DNA of 64,000 nt, taken from NCBI RefSeq assembly GCF_900112415.1, contig NZ_FOLV01000001.1:186001-250000 (forward strand). Direction: 5' to 3'. Source of the DNA: Bacillus sp. 491mf. Lineage in GTDB: Bacteria > Bacillota > Bacilli > Bacillales > Bacillaceae_G. The notes beneath the pieces are model-generated. The model made no database searches. It worked only from the letters and a program-made list of their open reading frames with translations, and had not been told where the DNA came from. The translations under genes were made by a program, and so were the position numbers. Below, piece after piece: positions 1 through 10,176 of this stretch; positions within the stretch are counted from its first letter, which is position 1, and every line of letters begins with the position of its first letter.

Positions 1-384
1 CTTTCAGATATAGCAGAGCAATACCGCAAGTGCTACCGCATATTGCAACAAGATTCGGAAGTACAAATGCTAATAGGGCAATTTTCAGCAATGAAAGAGC
101 GTTATGAAGAAGTGCAGCGTTTTGGAAAATATCATCCTGACTATACAACCGTATCGAAACAAATGCGGGAGTTAAAACGAGCAGTAGATTTGCATGAAAA
201 AATAGCTGCTTTTAAAAAAGCAGAAAATGATTTGCAAAAGTTATTGGATGAGATAAGTGTAATTATGGGAGCTGAAATCTCTCCTGCTATTAAGGTTCCG
301 ACAGGCAATCCGTTTTTTGATGCAGGTGGTTGTGGAGGCGGTTGTGGCTCTGGAGGTAGTTGTGGGTGTAAAAAAACGGGGTAA
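1..384 (+). CDS. ylbF: YlbF family regulator (5' end outside window)
   Basis: The reading frame is open from base 1, so the gene starts upstream of the window; an internal TTG at 43 should not be taken as the start. The visible 127 residues are a charged helical protein followed by a Gly/Cys tail with five cysteines (CGGGCGSGGSCGC). YlbF forms a complex with YmcA and YaaT that assists RNase Y mRNA processing and promotes competence and sporulation; Fe-S binding has been reported for that complex, which fits the Cys-rich end. The stop codon lies in the loop of a terminator hairpin. The identity is supported by the following ylbG. Confidence 0.85.
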   Translation, partial: LSDIAEQYRKCYRILQQDSEVQMLIGQFSAMKERYEEVQRFGKYHPDYTTVSKQMRELKRAVDLHEKIAAFKKAENDLQKLLDEISVIMGAEISPAIKVPTGNPFFDAGGCGGGCGSGGSCGCKKTG

Positions 385-400
385 TCTGCCCCGTTTTTTA
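371..400 (+). terminator. Rho-independent terminator of ylbF
   Basis: AAAAAACGGGG pairs with CCCCGTTTTTT around a short loop that holds the TAA stop of ylbF; the 3' arm is the U-run. Confidence 0.85.
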
Positions 401-565
401 GAATATAGAAGAAAAAGGACTACAAGAAATGGCTTCCGTTTTTTAAATATTTGAAAAATGATAACGAAATCTTTGTATGTGGAGGCCTAATACCCGTTAA
501 TACGGGATGAATTTCTGTGGCTTATTGTAAAATAAATGAATGATATTAAATAAAAGGAGAACATT

Positions 566-841
566 ATGTTTGGGCAACGACAAAGTATGATTGTCTATCT
601 AAATTCCTTAAAGAATGCTAAAATTTTAAGGAAATATGGAAACATTCATTACATATCGAAACGGTTTAAATATGCTGTTGTATATTGTGATATGGAGCAA
701 TTAGAACATCTGATGCAAAAATTAAATAAACTTCCGTTTGTAAAAAAAATCGAGCCATCTTATCGGCCGTTTTTAAAAACGGAGTTCGAAAATTCCAGAC
801 CAGATCGTGCAAAAGAGTATGATTACAATAAGATGGATTAA
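566..841 (+). CDS. ylbG: YlbG family protein (DUF2129)
   Basis: A 91-residue protein that opens [12 protein letters not shown] and contains the [15 protein letters not shown] segment typical of the small UPF0298/YlbG family. Function is not established; in Bacillus it always follows ylbF. The start has a good AAGGAGA ribosome site 8 bases upstream. It is followed directly by a terminator, so it seems to be a single-gene unit. No signal peptide or membrane segment is visible. Confidence 0.85.
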   Translation: MFGQRQSMIVYLNSLKNAKILRKYGNIHYISKRFKYAVVYCDMEQLEHLMQKLNKLPFVKKIEPSYRPFLKTEFENSRPDRAKEYDYNKMD

Positions 842-872
842 AAGCCCGCCAAAATTTTGGTGGGCTTTTTGT
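840..872 (+). terminator. Terminator of ylbG
   Basis: AAGCCCGCCAAAA pairs with TTTTGGTGGGCTT, followed by T residues, starting at the last base of the ylbG stop codon. Confidence 0.85.
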
Positions 873-881
873 ATTTTTTAC

Positions 882-1149
882 TTTATCCCGCTATTCGTGG
901 GCAGTAATACTCCCGCCTCAAAATTCAGCAAAAGCATTGTTCTAGGATCTCCGGCCGTTTCACTCCCTCGGACGAGGCAAAAAAGCGCCTCGTCCGAGGG
1001 GCGTGGGCGTCCTGCGATTCTGGGCGAGCCACTTCCGCTTTTCTTAAGAAGTTAGGCGGGAGATAAACTGCTCATCAAAGCCCGATTTGTGAGGGCTAAT
1101 AATCAGTGGGGGATGAAGAAAATCCCCACTGATTAAAGTTTCACTTTAT
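882..1149. repeat. Long TTTAT-bounded intergenic repeat (bcr1-like ends)
   Basis: The left end TTTATCCCGCTATTCGTGGG and the right end AGTTTCACTTTAT are the same as those of the short elements at 6351-6404 and 59324-59381. TTTAT at both edges looks like a target duplication, as described for bcr1 repeats of the B. cereus group; family assignment is from memory. This copy is about 268 bp because its middle carries extra GC-rich sequence, including a strong hairpin at about 966-1000 (CCTCGGACGAGG / CCTCGTCCGAGG). The right TTTAT contains the stop codon of the reverse-strand gene ending at 1146. No ORF inside looks real. Confidence 0.7.
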
Positions 1150-1535
1150 TGCATCGGTGGAATAAAATGATTCATTCGTAAAATACCGATGAGATGATTA
1201 AAGTATAGTTCGGTTTCTGGAAATATAGTAGATGGTTTTACAGTAAAAGACACTACTTTTTTTCCGATTTGTTCAGCCGTTTCTTCAAATAAAGTAATTC
1301 GTTTGCTTTTTTTATCTGTTAATACAGGGATCCCTTCTCGACATATGTATAAAGGTTGGAAATCGCCTACTGTCGTGGGTTGAAGAACAACGACGAGAGA
1401 GCATACAGCTTTGTCGCTTTTCGAAGTATTAAATTGTAGCATATGCGCTACGCGATGTTTGTTTACTTTTGCAATTTCGAGTAGTTCGTATAAATCGGAG
1501 TATCCCTCTCCTAGTTCAATAAAACGTTGAATCAT
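1146..1535 (-). CDS. Conserved hypothetical protein
   Basis: A 129-residue soluble protein beginning MIQRFIELGEGYSDLYELLE. It has alternating beta-rich segments (SLVVVLQPTT, FQPLYICREGIPV) and no membrane segment or catalytic motif I can name. Proteins like this occur between ylbG and rsmD in the B. cereus group, and I believe they are sometimes mislabelled methylthioribose kinase; at this size that cannot be right. A ribosome site (GAGGAGGAAAAGAC on the reverse strand) supports the start. Its TAA stop is formed by the edge of the adjacent repeat. Confidence 0.7.
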   Translation of the reverse strand: MIQRFIELGEGYSDLYELLEIAKVNKHRVAHMLQFNTSKSDKAVCSLVVVLQPTTVGDFQPLYICREGIPVLTDKKSKRITLFEETAEQIGKKVVSFTVKPSTIFPETELYFNHLIGILRMNHFIPPMQ

Positions 1536-1592
1536 GTCTTTTCCTCCTCTTTCTTTTACTGTATCATTTCATTTTCAAAATGAAAAGAAGAC

Positions 1593-1620
1593 AAAGAAAA
1601 AACCCTGCCGAAGCAGGGCC
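1593..1620 (-). terminator. Reverse-strand terminator without an obvious gene
   Basis: Read on the reverse strand, CCCTGC TTCG GCAGGG is followed by TTTTTTCTTT, a textbook intrinsic terminator. The forward reading has only a weak T-run. No convincing reverse gene ends just before it, though a reverse frame open from about 1957 to 1625 ends in a hydrophobic stretch (SPFAFLLVILV). Confidence 0.75.
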
Positions 1621-1852
1621 CTTCTTATACTAGTATGACTAGCAAGAAGGCAAAGGGAGAGGAGAAACCGGAGGAAGAACTTATGGGGAAACGTAAGTCT
1701 TCTCCGCGGTTGGCAACAACATCGAAGGTGATGTTGTTATATTTATTTATCCCCAAACTGTATGAAGATATACATTGCAAAATTAAATTTTCTCTTTTCC
1801 TTTTTATTTTTCTTTCGAATGTTTTATGATAGGATAAAAAAGGTGCATATAC

Positions 1853-1907
1853 ATAAAGTGAAACTTTCATCAGTGGAGGTATTACTGCCCACGAGTAGCG
1901 GGGTATA
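1853..1907. repeat. Short TTTAT-type repeat, inverted copy
   Basis: Reads ATAAAGTGAAACTTTCATCAG, then GCCCACGAGTAGCGGGGTATA: the reverse complement of the elements at 6351 and 59324 with a few substitutions. Confidence 0.7.
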
Positions 1908-1949
1908 GTTGTACTTACACAAAATGATTTATATGAACATTTGTTATAT

Positions 1950-1980
1950 GAATCCATTTTGATTTTTCGACATATAGATT
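1950..1980 (-). repeat. Fragment of the longer intergenic repeat
   Basis: CCATTTTGATTTTTCGACAT is the reverse complement of the conserved end of the repeats at 9828-10089 and 18690-18970. It carries TTCGACA, the inverse of the Spo0A box TGTCGAA, at 1966-1972. Confidence 0.5.
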
Positions 1981-2072
1981 GCAGTCAGATGCTCTTACCC
2001 ACCTGAAAAGAATGGTTTTATGTCGTTTTTTAATTTGGATTGATATAGAAAGAGATAAGGTAGTGAAAAATT

Positions 2073-4351
<2,279 letters not shown>

Positions 4352-4460
4352 TTTATATCCCCCCCTTTGTCCCAAATGTTCATTTCAGTATACGAGGATA
4401 CATAGTGAAATTAGACCATAAGTATAAAAAGAGAGTGAAAAATTTTTGAGGGTGAAGAAG

Positions 4461-5252
4461 ATGAATGAACCGAAAATTGGATTAGCGCTTGGGTCAGGTG
4501 GTGCAAAAGGATTTGCACATGTTGGTGTTATTAAAGTACTACGAGAAGCCAATATACCTATTCATATGATTGCAGGAAGCAGTATGGGGGCACTAATAGG
4601 TACGTTTTATGCAGCAGGATGTAATGTGGACCGTTTGTATCGTTTAGCAACAGTATTTAAGCGGAAGTACTATTTGGACTTTACTGTACCCAAAATGGGA
4701 TTTATTACTGGAAAACGTGTAAAAGATATGATTAAAATGTTTACATATAATAAAAAATTAGAAGAGTTAGACATTCCAACAGCGGTTGTAGCAACTGATA
4801 TTTTAAATGGTGAAAAGGTTGTCTTTACAAAAGGTTCTATTGCAGATGCTGTTAGGGCAAGTATATCTGTGCCCGGTATATTTGTTCCTGAGAAAATAAA
4901 TGGAAGGCTGCTCGTTGATGGAGGAGTGATTGATCGTATTCCAGTATCAGTAGTAAGAACATTAGGGGCTGATATTGTGATTGCTGTTGATGTATCCCCT
5001 ATTAAGGTCAATGGGGAAGTTACATCCATTTATGATGTCATTATGCAAAGTATCGAAATTATGCAACATGAGCTTGTAGTAAATAGACAAATTGCATCAG
5101 ATCTTATGATGCATCCAGCTGTAGAACAGTTTAGTTCGCGATCCTTTACGAATATAGAAGATATCATTCGTGTCGGTGAAGAAGAAGCAAAGCAGCACAT
5201 TCAAACAATTTACACATTGATTGAGCAGTGGAAGGAGAAAAAAGATGTTTAA
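4461..5252 (+). CDS. ylbK: Patatin-like phospholipase YlbK (RssA family)
   Basis: 263 residues from ATG 4461, with an AGGGTG site 8 bases before it; an upstream in-frame TTG at 4446 lacks one. Contains the patatin oxyanion loop GSGGAKG (11-17), nucleophile elbow GSSMG (39-43, Ser 41) and the DGG motif of the catalytic Asp (153-155), so a Ser-Asp lipid acyl hydrolase is expected. Physiological substrate unknown. The stop overlaps the ylbL start by 8 bases. Confidence 0.9.
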   Translation: MNEPKIGLALGSGGAKGFAHVGVIKVLREANIPIHMIAGSSMGALIGTFYAAGCNVDRLYRLATVFKRKYYLDFTVPKMGFITGKRVKDMIKMFTYNKKLEELDIPTAVVATDILNGEKVVFTKGSIADAVRASISVPGIFVPEKINGRLLVDGGVIDRIPVSVVRTLGADIVIAVDVSPIKVNGEVTSIYDVIMQSIEIMQHELVVNRQIASDLMMHPAVEQFSSRSFTNIEDIIRVGEEEAKQHIQTIYTLIEQWKEKKDV

Positions 5253-6270
5253 AAAGTTTCGGTATTTATATGCACTACTTATTGGAGTAATTATCGCGAT
5301 GCTAATCGTGTTTGTCCCTCTGCCATACTATATTACAAAACCAGGCATGGCAGAGAAATTAGAGCCGTATGTAAAAGTTGAGGGAGGAAATAAAGAGAAA
5401 GGGGATTTTATGCTCGTAACAGTTTCGATGGGGCGAGCAAATGTTGTGAATTATCTTTCTGCTAAATTTAACAAATATAACGAAATATTTAAGAAGGAAG
5501 AAATTTTAAGAAAAGGTGAAAGTGATGAAGAATATCAATTTCGCCAAGTATATGCAATGAAAGAGTCACAAGATGCGGCTATTTATAATGCGTATAAAAA
5601 AGCAAATGCCTCTGTTACGTTTGAAAATCAAGGTGTGCTTGTAGTTGGAATTGCAAATGATATGCCAGCTGCTGGAAAATTAAAACTTGGCGATCGGATT
5701 CTTGCTGTTGATGGTCAATCATTGCAAACGGCAGAGCAGTTTATTGCCTATATGAAAACAAAAAAACAAAATGATGAAGTAAGCGTTAAATATGTGCGTG
5801 AAAATAAAGAACAGGAAGACAAATTTGTACTAAAGCCAATTCCAGAAGATAAAAACCGCGCTGGTATGGGAGTTTCTATTATTTCAGATAAGAAGCTTAC
5901 AGTAAGTCCTAATGTGAAAATTGATGCGCATAAGATTGGAGGACCTTCTGCTGGTCTTATGTTTACGTTAGAAATTTATAATCAGCTCGTGAAAGAAGAT
6001 ACAACAAAAGGTCACGAAATAGCTGGAACTGGAACGATCAATGAAAAAGGAGAAGTCGGTCCAATTGGAGGTATTTCTCTAAAAGTAGTTGCAGCACATA
6101 ATGCGGGTGCAGAAGTATTCTTCGCACCAAATGAGAATGGAAAAGAGAATTCAAACTATAAAGAGGCAGTGAAAACAGCTAAAGATATAAACACAAAAAT
6201 GAAAATTATACCTGTAGATACGTTAGATGATGCCTTAATGTATTTAGATAAAATGTCAGAAAAAAAGTAA
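5245..6270 (+). CDS. ylbL: PDZ-Lon type membrane-anchored serine protease YlbL
   Basis: 341 residues from ATG 5245, preceded by GGAAGGAG. One N-terminal membrane anchor (residues 8-28), a PDZ domain (about 125-200) and a Lon-type protease domain with catalytic Ser 235 in GGPSAG and Lys 280 in GGISLKVVAA. In B. subtilis YlbL takes part in degrading the DNA-damage cell-division inhibitor YneA; this is knowledge of the family, not seen here. Translationally coupled to ylbK. Confidence 0.92.
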   Translation: MFKKFRYLYALLIGVIIAMLIVFVPLPYYITKPGMAEKLEPYVKVEGGNKEKGDFMLVTVSMGRANVVNYLSAKFNKYNEIFKKEEILRKGESDEEYQFRQVYAMKESQDAAIYNAYKKANASVTFENQGVLVVGIANDMPAAGKLKLGDRILAVDGQSLQTAEQFIAYMKTKKQNDEVSVKYVRENKEQEDKFVLKPIPEDKNRAGMGVSIISDKKLTVSPNVKIDAHKIGGPSAGLMFTLEIYNQLVKEDTTKGHEIAGTGTINEKGEVGPIGGISLKVVAAHNAGAEVFFAPNENGKENSNYKEAVKTAKDINTKMKIIPVDTLDDALMYLDKMSEKK

Positions 6271-6298
6271 TCCTCTCGTTTAAGAGAGGATTTTTTTT
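6269..6298 (+). terminator. Terminator of ylbK-ylbL
   Basis: TCCTCTC GTTTA GAGAGGA followed by eight T residues, right after the ylbL stop. Confidence 0.9.
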
Positions 6299-6350
6299 CG
6301 TGCTATTTTCAGACAGTGAAAGATTAAACACGGAAAGCTGAGAGATTCAC

Positions 6351-6404
6351 TTTATCCCGCTATTCGTGGGCAATAAGCCCCCACTTATGGAAGTTTCACT
6401 TTAT
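6351..6404. repeat. Short TTTAT-bounded repeat (bcr1-like)
   Basis: 54 bp from TTTATCCCGCTATTCGTGGG to GGAAGTTTCACTTTAT, with TTTAT at both ends. The right TTTAT supplies the stop codon of the reverse-strand tmcAL gene. A further TTCACTTTAT just before the left edge suggests a second element abutted here. Confidence 0.75.
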
Positions 6405-7642
6405 AAAAATACGTGTTGCACTTCGTCATATCGGATAGGGTGCTGCGTTATATCTCGTTTTATCATTTCACCGCAAAGGGTTCCTTGTAAAATAGAGAAA
6501 TAAGTAGCGCTTGCTTTTCGGTCTAAATCTAAAAGAGGATGCTGAAACGTTTTTGTATGAGAAAGCAATGGAAGTGTTATTTGCTTTTTCTTTGCTGATA
6601 TATACGCTTGTCCTTTTTGGGACATGCCGAGCAAACGAATATATTGTGCGTGTTGTTCTACACGGACTTTGTGCATCTCTTCTTTTGTTGTGTTGGTTAA
6701 AATATGTGTGCAAATGCGCTGTAATCGTGTCCATGTGTAACGTTTTGTTTTTAATATTTCCATAAACTTTGCGAATGAAGTAGCTTCTTGAATAGATGAT
6801 AAAATCCGATGTTCCAACCCTTCCTCTACTTCATATATATTTTGTAATTGCGATGGTGACATTGTTAGGAGTTTATATTTTAGCAAGTGAAAATAATGCT
6901 CCCAATTATGTAATAGGTGATAGGAATGTGTATATTGCTCTAAAAGTAATTTTGTCACTTTTGGAACAAAGGGAATAATTGCTGGAAAAGTTTCTGGATC
7001 ATTAAATAATTGCTTGCGAATGCTCGTTGCGCTAGCGATTCGTTCATCTTGAAATGTTTCGTCATGATAATGCGAAGCAAAGCGCTTAATTGTACTCGCT
7101 TTCATTGAACTCTTTTGCCCGATAATTGCTTCTATGTAATGCATTCCTAAAATATTATTAGGCTCTGAAATGTCGATAGTATCTATGTTTTTTTGTAAGG
7201 ATGCAAATGCCTCAGAAGTTGCTTTCGCATAGCTCATTCCTGTTTTTAAGTATTGTTGTACGAGGGAATGAAATGCGTCTTGCTCAGCTTGACGTAAAGT
7301 GATCGTATTGTAGAAATGATCAATATTACCACTTTCACTCCCAAAGCAAACCTCAGAGACGCAAAGAGCATCTAATATTGAAATAGCACCGTTTGCAAAT
7401 GTTTCAGCTTTTTGCGTTGCGAAGGCATATGGAAGTTCGACAATAATGTCCGCGCCATTTGCTAAGGCCATTTGTGTTCGCGCCCATTTTGAAATGAGAG
7501 CCGGTTCCCCGCGCTGCAAAAAAGGTCCGCTCATAACAGCGATGATAATATCTGTCTTTGTTAACTTTTTGGTTTGTTGCATATGATAAGCATGACCATT
7601 GTGAAATGGATTATATTCAACAACAATGCCGCTAGCTTTTAT
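6401..7642 (-). CDS. tmcAL: tRNA(Met) cytidine acetate ligase (TmcAL), apparent AUA start
   Basis: Makes N4-acetylcytidine at the wobble base of elongator tRNA-Met from acetate and ATP (ylbM in B. subtilis). The first in-frame ATG is at 7582 (MQQTKKL), but translation upstream of it reads [19 protein letters not shown], which is the family N-terminus with the nucleotidyltransferase motif HNGH. That segment begins at an ATA codon (7642) 6 bases after AAAGGGGAG; no ATG, GTG or TTG lies between the ribosome site and the motif. I therefore start at ATA, giving 413 residues with HNGH at 14-17. The stop is formed by the adjoining repeat. Confidence 0.8.
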   Translation of the reverse strand: MKASGIVVEYNPFHNGHAYHMQQTKKLTKTDIIIAVMSGPFLQRGEPALISKWARTQMALANGADIIVELPYAFATQKAETFANGAISILDALCVSEVCFGSESGNIDHFYNTITLRQAEQDAFHSLVQQYLKTGMSYAKATSEAFASLQKNIDTIDISEPNNILGMHYIEAIIGQKSSMKASTIKRFASHYHDETFQDERIASATSIRKQLFNDPETFPAIIPFVPKVTKLLLEQYTHSYHLLHNWEHYFHLLKYKLLTMSPSQLQNIYEVEEGLEHRILSSIQEATSFAKFMEILKTKRYTWTRLQRICTHILTNTTKEEMHKVRVEQHAQYIRLLGMSQKGQAYISAKKKQITLPLLSHTKTFQHPLLDLDRKASATYFSILQGTLCGEMIKRDITQHPIRYDEVQHVFL

Positions 7643-7738
7643 AATAATCTCCCCTTTCGGTGTAGCATCTTTTTCTAAAACATGATAATCTATATATTAT
7701 TTCCTATAATGACTTCATTATAGTGTAAAGAAAAAATA

Positions 7739-7767
7739 TTGACAAATATACAATGGCTAGCTATAAT
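7739..7767 (+). promoter_or_regulatory. Consensus sigma-A promoter for ylbN-rpmF
   Basis: TTGACA (7739-7744), 17-bp spacer, TATAAT (7762-7767): both hexamers perfect, 28 bases before the ylbN start. Confidence 0.9.
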
Positions 7768-7795
7768 TTTGTTTGTTGCCTTGAGGTGATATGAT

Positions 7796-8296
7796 ATGAA
7801 ATGGTCGATTCATCAATTGAACAAATATCGACAAAAAGGACTAACGTTAGATGAGATGGTAGATGTAAGTGAGCTGAAAAATGTTGAGAACGATGTTCGA
7901 GATGTTACTCCTGTTCATGTGACAGGTAGAGTTGATTTTAGTTCTAACAAATATACGTTTCATCTACATATAACAGGAAGCATGGTATTACCATGTTCTA
8001 GAACGTTAGTAGATGTAACATTACCATTTGAAATTGAAACAACTGAGGTGTTCTTAGTTTCGAAAGAAGATTATGAAACTGAAGCAGATTTTCATTACTT
8101 AGAAGGAGAAGTACTTGACTTACTCCCTGTAATTAAGGAAAATATACTATTGGAGATTCCAATGCAAATTTTCAGTGAGGATGTTTCAGAAGGAACACCG
8201 ATGCAAGGTCGAGACTGGCAAGTGATTTCGGAAAAAAGCGAAGAAAAGCCTGTTGATCCAAGATTAGCAGGACTTGCGAAGTTTTTTGACAAATAA
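7796..8296 (+). CDS. ylbN: YlbN family protein (DUF177)
   Basis: 166 residues. DUF177/YceD family protein, nearly always encoded just upstream of rpmF; a role linked to rRNA or ribosome assembly has been proposed but is not settled for Bacillus. A central [18 protein letters not shown] segment matches the conserved core with its single Cys. The GAGGTGAT site fits the ATG at 7796; the ATG at 7791 is out of frame and ends at once. Confidence 0.88.
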
Positions 8297-8357
8297 TCAG
8301 AAGACCATTTCAGGCCTTCGTATGAAAATAACTTTCTCTTTTAAGGAGGTGGGAAGA

Positions 8358-8531
8358 ATGGCTGTACCTTTTAGAAGAACTTCTAAAACAGTAAAAAGAA
8401 AGCGTCGCACGCATTTCAAATTATCAGTACCTGGTATGGTAGAGTGCCCAAGCTGTGGTGAAGCGAAATTAGCTCACCGTGTATGTAAAGCATGCGGTAC
8501 TTACAAAGGTAAAGAAGTAATCAGCAAGTAA
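8358..8531 (+). CDS. rpmF: 50S ribosomal protein L32
   Basis: 57 residues from ATG 8358, preceded by [28 protein letters not shown] start and two CxxC pairs (CPSC, CKAC) forming a zinc ribbon, so this is the zinc-binding form of L32. Transcribed with ylbN from the strong promoter at 7739. Followed by a very stable terminator. Confidence 0.97.
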
Positions 8532-8537
8532 TTGCAA

Positions 8538-8577
8538 AAATAAACGCAGGAGGGAAACCTCCTGCGTTTATTTTTTC
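8538..8577 (+). terminator. Terminator of rpmF
   Basis: AAATAAACGCAGGAGG, loop GAAA, CCTCCTGCGTTTATTT with a T-run. Confidence 0.93.
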
Positions 8578-8658
8578 GCTTTTCTTTACATGTTATTCTT
8601 CTATCTTTTCTAGTAACTGCATATGTTTAATAAAAAATGCATAAGGAGGACTAGAGAG

Positions 8659-9180
8659 ATGGCAACAACAAGACAAGATGCATGGACTGATGAAGAAGAT
8701 TTACTTCTGGCGGAAGTAGTGCTCCGGCATATACGTGAAGGAGGAACGCAACTTTCTGCCTTCAAAGAAGTAGGAAGACATTTATCGCGAACACCTGCCG
8801 CTTGTGGATTTCGTTGGAATTCTTACGTACGTAAACAATATAAAGAACGCATTGAAGAAGCAAAGCAAATAAGGAAAGCTGATAATTATGAAGTGCGAGA
8901 ACAAAAGAAAGAGAAAGTGACTTCTCTTTCAATAACGTTAGAAGATGTAATTGTCTTTTTACAAAGCTATAAAAAAGAAGAAGAAAAAACGGAATTATAT
9001 AAGAAGATTGAGGCATTGCAAAGGGAAAAAGAAGGACTTTTGCAGCAATTGTCTTTGTATGAAGAAGAATACCGTACTTTATTCGATTATATTGACCGAA
9101 AAAGAAACTCGATGGTATTAGAACCTTCTGAAAGAGAGAGAAACCGAGAAAAAGGAATACTTGAAAAAACATCAAAATAA
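8659..9180 (+). CDS. ylbO: RsfA family transcription regulator (ylbO)
   Basis: 173 residues from ATG 8659 ([14 protein letters not shown]), preceded by AAGGAGG. The N-terminal 50 residues form a Myb/SANT-like DNA-binding domain ([16 protein letters not shown] ... GFRWNSYVR) and the C-terminal half is a Lys/Glu-rich coiled coil. The family is named for RsfA, a prespore regulator acting in the sigma-F/sigma-G programme; B. subtilis YlbO is its paralogue in this locus. An exact target is unknown. Confidence 0.85.
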   Translation: MATTRQDAWTDEEDLLLAEVVLRHIREGGTQLSAFKEVGRHLSRTPAACGFRWNSYVRKQYKERIEEAKQIRKADNYEVREQKKEKVTSLSITLEDVIVFLQSYKKEEEKTELYKKIEALQREKEGLLQQLSLYEEEYRTLFDYIDRKRNSMVLEPSERERNREKGILEKTSK

Positions 9181-9206
9181 AAACAGCTGTTATGCAGCTG
9201 TTTTTA
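9180..9206. terminator. Bidirectional terminator between ylbO and ylbP
   Basis: AAAACAGCTG TTATG CAGCTGTTTTT between two convergent genes; A-run and T-run flank both arms. Confidence 0.85.
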
Positions 9207-9209
9207 TTT

Positions 9210-9680
9210 TTAAGCAGATTCACTTTTTGTAACCGCATTCAAATTTACGTTTGGATGCCAAATGTAAAAATCGCTATCATCGATGGTTACTTTTTCGAAG
9301 TGTAATTTTTCCCAAAAATCAGCAGATTGGACGCGAGCAATCGTTTTGATAGGAAGGTTTAATTGTTTTACATAATTGACAAGCATCTTACCGAATCCTT
9401 GTTTTTGGAATGTTGGTAACACTTCGAGTTTAAAAAGTTCTACATAAGGGCTAGTTAACGAATTGTTGCTGGCCTGTTGTTTCGTATACAAGCTCATGCG
9501 AGCGATAAGAGAACCACCGTAATAAATTCCGTAAAAAGGGGATTCACTATCGTTTTCGATAATATTTGCTTGTAGATCTTCCAGCATAGATAATTCTTCA
9601 GCGCCACAACCCTTGAATTTTTTAAACTCTTCTAACGTTTTATAATTGATGAGCAAGCGCTCAACTTTTGGGAAATGCAT
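9210..9680 (-). CDS. ylbP: GNAT family N-acetyltransferase YlbP
   Basis: 156 residues from ATG 9680 (MHFPKVERLLINY), preceded on the reverse strand by AAAGGATG. The acetyl-CoA loop is seen as VLPTFQKQGFGKMLVNYV, the R/QxxGxG/A type P-loop of GNAT enzymes. The acceptor is unknown. Converges with ylbO, as in B. subtilis. The upstream in-frame extension to 9749 has no ribosome site and is not included. Confidence 0.88.
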   Translation of the reverse strand: MHFPKVERLLINYKTLEEFKKFKGCGAEELSMLEDLQANIIENDSESPFYGIYYGGSLIARMSLYTKQQASNNSLTSPYVELFKLEVLPTFQKQGFGKMLVNYVKQLNLPIKTIARVQSADFWEKLHFEKVTIDDSDFYIWHPNVNLNAVTKSESA

Positions 9681-9827
9681 AGAATCACATCCTTTTCTTG
9701 TTGTAAAATAAAGAAAAGTATAAATATTTACAATAATATTATAACGCATTTTTTTATTTTTATGAAGAAAAGAGATGATTCTTTCGATATTTTTTTTAGA
9801 AGTTTGCTAAACTAATTTTATAAACTA

Positions 9828-10089
9828 TATAAATACAAATTAAAAATCCGACATATAAGCCCTCTTTTTTGAGGAGAGCGAGAGCATCTGGCTATGTATA
9901 ATAGCGGTCAGGGCTTATTTCTGCCACCTGCAAGGTTTAAAAACAAAAAGAGTAAGTAGCGATTATGTTATATTCTGCATTGAAGCGACTTATGGATGTT
10001 CAGGCCCGTTGGTAAGGTTCTTAAATATGAGGGCTTAGGAGAAAGAGCTAGACAAAGATGTCGAAAAATTAAAATGGATTTATATATAG
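9828..10089 (+). repeat. Longer intergenic repeat, copy A
   Basis: About 262 bp closely related to 18690-18970 and 55896-56080. Shared blocks include GAGAGCATCTGGC, AGCGGTCAGGGC, CTGCCAC, GCGACTTAT, AAGGTTCTTA and AGACAAAGATGTC-AAAAATYAAAATGG. AAGCCCT and AGGGCTT can pair and the pairing is kept with different bases in other copies, so a structured RNA is possible. A perfect Spo0A box TGTCGAA is at 10059-10065. It resembles bcr-type repeats of the B. cereus group; exact class unverified. The rest of the 9681-10176 gap is AT-rich with nothing recognisable. Confidence 0.75.
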
Positions 10090-10176
10090 TAAAGCTTTCG
10101 TTAGTAGAAATTCTTTTTTTGTTTGCGGAAAGTTATTCATAATGTATAGCATGATGAAAATGGGGGCTTTGTAAAG

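Larger units (their letters stand above)
1536..2072. other. Long intergenic region between the hypothetical gene and rsmD
   Basis: Holds the reverse terminator at 1593-1620, a TTTAT-type repeat at 1853-1907, and a fragment of the longer repeat family near 1950-1980. Small ORFs on both strands (forward 1635-1829, reverse ending 1625) have no convincing ribosome site and I do not call them genes. Confidence 0.6.

Noticed and set aside
807-1055. Forward ORF of 82 codons
   Set aside because: It overlaps the ylbG end and terminator and runs through the repeat element; no ribosome site.
1635-1829. Forward ORF of 64 codons (MTSKKAKGEEKPEEE)
   Set aside because: No ribosome site and a reverse-oriented terminator directly before it; composition switches from charged to hydrophobic as expected of chance translation.
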